From Saccharum officinarum (taxonomy: Eukaryota > Streptophyta > Magnoliopsida > Poales > Poaceae), in contig CM036188.1 of assembly GCA_020631735.1 (NCBI GenBank), positions 12,318,214 to 12,382,213 on the forward strand: 64,000 nucleotides of DNA. The letters are read 5' to 3'. Of this stretch, positions 63,175 to 64,000 are shown one piece after another (the stretch's first letter is position 1; each line of letters opens with the position of its first letter). A model generated the notes under the pieces. The model had not been told where the DNA came from, did no database searches, and worked only from the letters and a program-made list of their open reading frames with translations. The position numbers and the translations under genes are program-made.

Positions 63175-64000
63175 ATGTATACTCTTGATGATTTTCGATT
63201 TACAGTGTCCAAGTTCAGTGGTGCTCTATTTGATTTGAAGCTGATGGAGAAATCGCGGTCTATAGTATCCAAGTGGAGTAGTACTCTATTTGATTTGAAG
63301 CTGATGGAGAAATCGCGATTTATAGTATCCAAGTTGAGTGGCACTCTATTTGATTTGAAGCTGACGGAGAAATCGCCGGAGGACCTGCCGCTCGATGTCC
63401 TGTGGCTTATCTTTGCTACCCTGGAGGTACCTGACCTTGTGCGCGCTGGATCAGTCTGCTCCTCATGGCGTGCCGCATACACCAGCCTATGCAACAGTGG
63501 GTCTTGCAAACCGCAGCAGACACCATGCCTTCTCTACACCTCTGAATCTGCCGGCGCAAGAACAATGTGTCTGTACAGCCTTGCAGAGAAGAAGGCCTAC
63601 ACATTGACACTGCCGGACCCACCTGTTTGTAGCAGCTATATCATTGGCTCATCATATGGTTGGATTGTCACCGCTGACGAGAGGTCTGAGTTGCACATTG
63701 TCAACCCCATCACTGGAGACCAGATTGCCTTGCCATCGGTCACCACCATTGAGTCGGTGAAGCTAATCTTCGATGAGAATGGAGCCGTTTGCTATTATGA
63801 GTACTCATACGACAGTGGAGAGGACGTACTTTCGGAACCACCAGACATCGTTGATGATCTCAGTGAGACGCTTGACTCACTTTTTTACAAGGCCTTTCTG
63901 TCTTCGGATCCATCCACAGGAGACTATTTTGTGGTGCTCATCCATAACCCACTTTTCCAGCTTTCGTTTGCAAGGGCAGGGGATGATAAGTGGACTTGGT
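63175..64000 (+). CDS. F-box protein with DUF295-like domain, partial at right edge
   Basis: Open from ATG 63175 to the window end, 275 codons, after an in-frame TGA at 63163. Residues 1-66 contain three copies of a 20-residue unit (consensus LMEKSR.IVSK.S.TLFDLK), encoded by a 60-bp tandem repeat. An F-box follows at about 68-105 (SPEDLPLDVLWLIFATLEVP, then DLVRAGSVCSSWRAAY), which would bind SKP1 in an SCF ubiquitin ligase. After it come KPQQTPCLLY, YTLTLPDPP, IIGSSYGWIVTADERSELHIVNPITGDQIALP, hallmarks of the plant F-box/DUF295 family. ATG 63244 would start inside the repeat and also give a complete F-box, so the true start is uncertain. The C-terminal part is off-window. No stop or frameshift is visible. 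Confidence 0.88.
   Translation, partial: MYTLDDFRFTVSKFSGALFDLKLMEKSRSIVSKWSSTLFDLKLMEKSRFIVSKLSGTLFDLKLTEKSPEDLPLDVLWLIFATLEVPDLVRAGSVCSSWRAAYTSLCNSGSCKPQQTPCLLYTSESAGARTMCLYSLAEKKAYTLTLPDPPVCSSYIIGSSYGWIVTADERSELHIVNPITGDQIALPSVTTIESVKLIFDENGAVCYYEYSYDSGEDVLSEPPDIVDDLSETLDSLFYKAFLSSDPSTGDYFVVLIHNPLFQLSFARAGDDKWTW
63196..63375 (+). repeat. In-frame 60-bp tandem repeat, three units
   Basis: ctctatttgatttgaagctg recurs at 63224, 63284 and 63344 (the last with one difference), giving an exact 60-bp period. The surrounding atggagaaatcgcg and atagtatccaag are conserved too. The period is a multiple of three, so each unit adds 20 residues to the N-terminus of the F-box protein. Confidence 0.93.

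Overview
The window is plant nuclear DNA from a grass, probably a panicoid. The signs are a SIRE/Maximus-type copia LTR end, a Tekay-like chromovirus with 2.9-kb LTRs, Stowaway, Tourist and hAT-type MITEs of grass type, a CACTA element with CCGCCTGTAGAAA repeats, a Pack-MULE, long 5'-leader introns and GC-rich 5' exons. A run of exactly 100 N at 47942-48041 is a scaffold gap, so order across it is not proven. Most of the sequence is transposon-derived. The convincing host genes are three minus-strand DnaJ/DUF3444 paralogues and one F-box gene cut by the right edge.

Layout: 1-346 copia LTR end. 347-11716 Ty3/gypsy chromovirus (5' LTR truncated by the copia insertion, ORF0, gag, pol with chromodomain, complete 3' LTR), inserted in an older RNase H-like (RVT_3) fragment at 11717-12090. 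12.7-15.9 kb MITEs. 15938-17936 Pack-MULE with 9-bp target-site duplications (TSDs) carrying a broken psbY copy and a nested hAT MITE. 18.3-23.1 kb DnaJ-like gene A. 23.5-30.0 kb MITEs and MULE-like DNA. 30.5-30.7 kb a fourth, degenerate DUF3444 fragment. 31.1-36.7 kb gene B. 37.8-40.2 kb more repeats. 41.6-44.8 kb gene C. 48.0-57.0 kb CACTA-type DNA: a decayed TNPD transposase, then a TNPA-like gene fused to a Ulp1-type protease. 57.8-62.8 kb hAT elements around a dead LINE. 63175 to the edge an F-box/DUF295 gene.

The most distinctive biology is the DUF3444 cluster at about 10-kb spacing. Gene C keeps a canonical J domain (HPD) and two DUF3444 domains. Gene B keeps the layout but HPD is HLD. 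Gene A has lost the J domain and zinc ribbon through a deletion joining the leader to an internal ATG, and has gained a third DUF3444 domain and extra linker copies. A and B share a nearly identical tract of about 1 kb inside more diverged flanks, which suggests gene conversion or a recent patchwork duplication.

A second theme is decay. Nonsense codons in the gypsy element, the CACTA genes and the captured psbY are almost all one C-to-T (or G-to-A) step from Gln or Trp codons, as expected from deamination of methylated cytosine. A third is a set of hAT-type nonautonomous elements with 8-bp TSDs whose arms consist of iterated 6-8-bp motifs. All homology calls come from reading the sequence and knowing the families; no database search was run.
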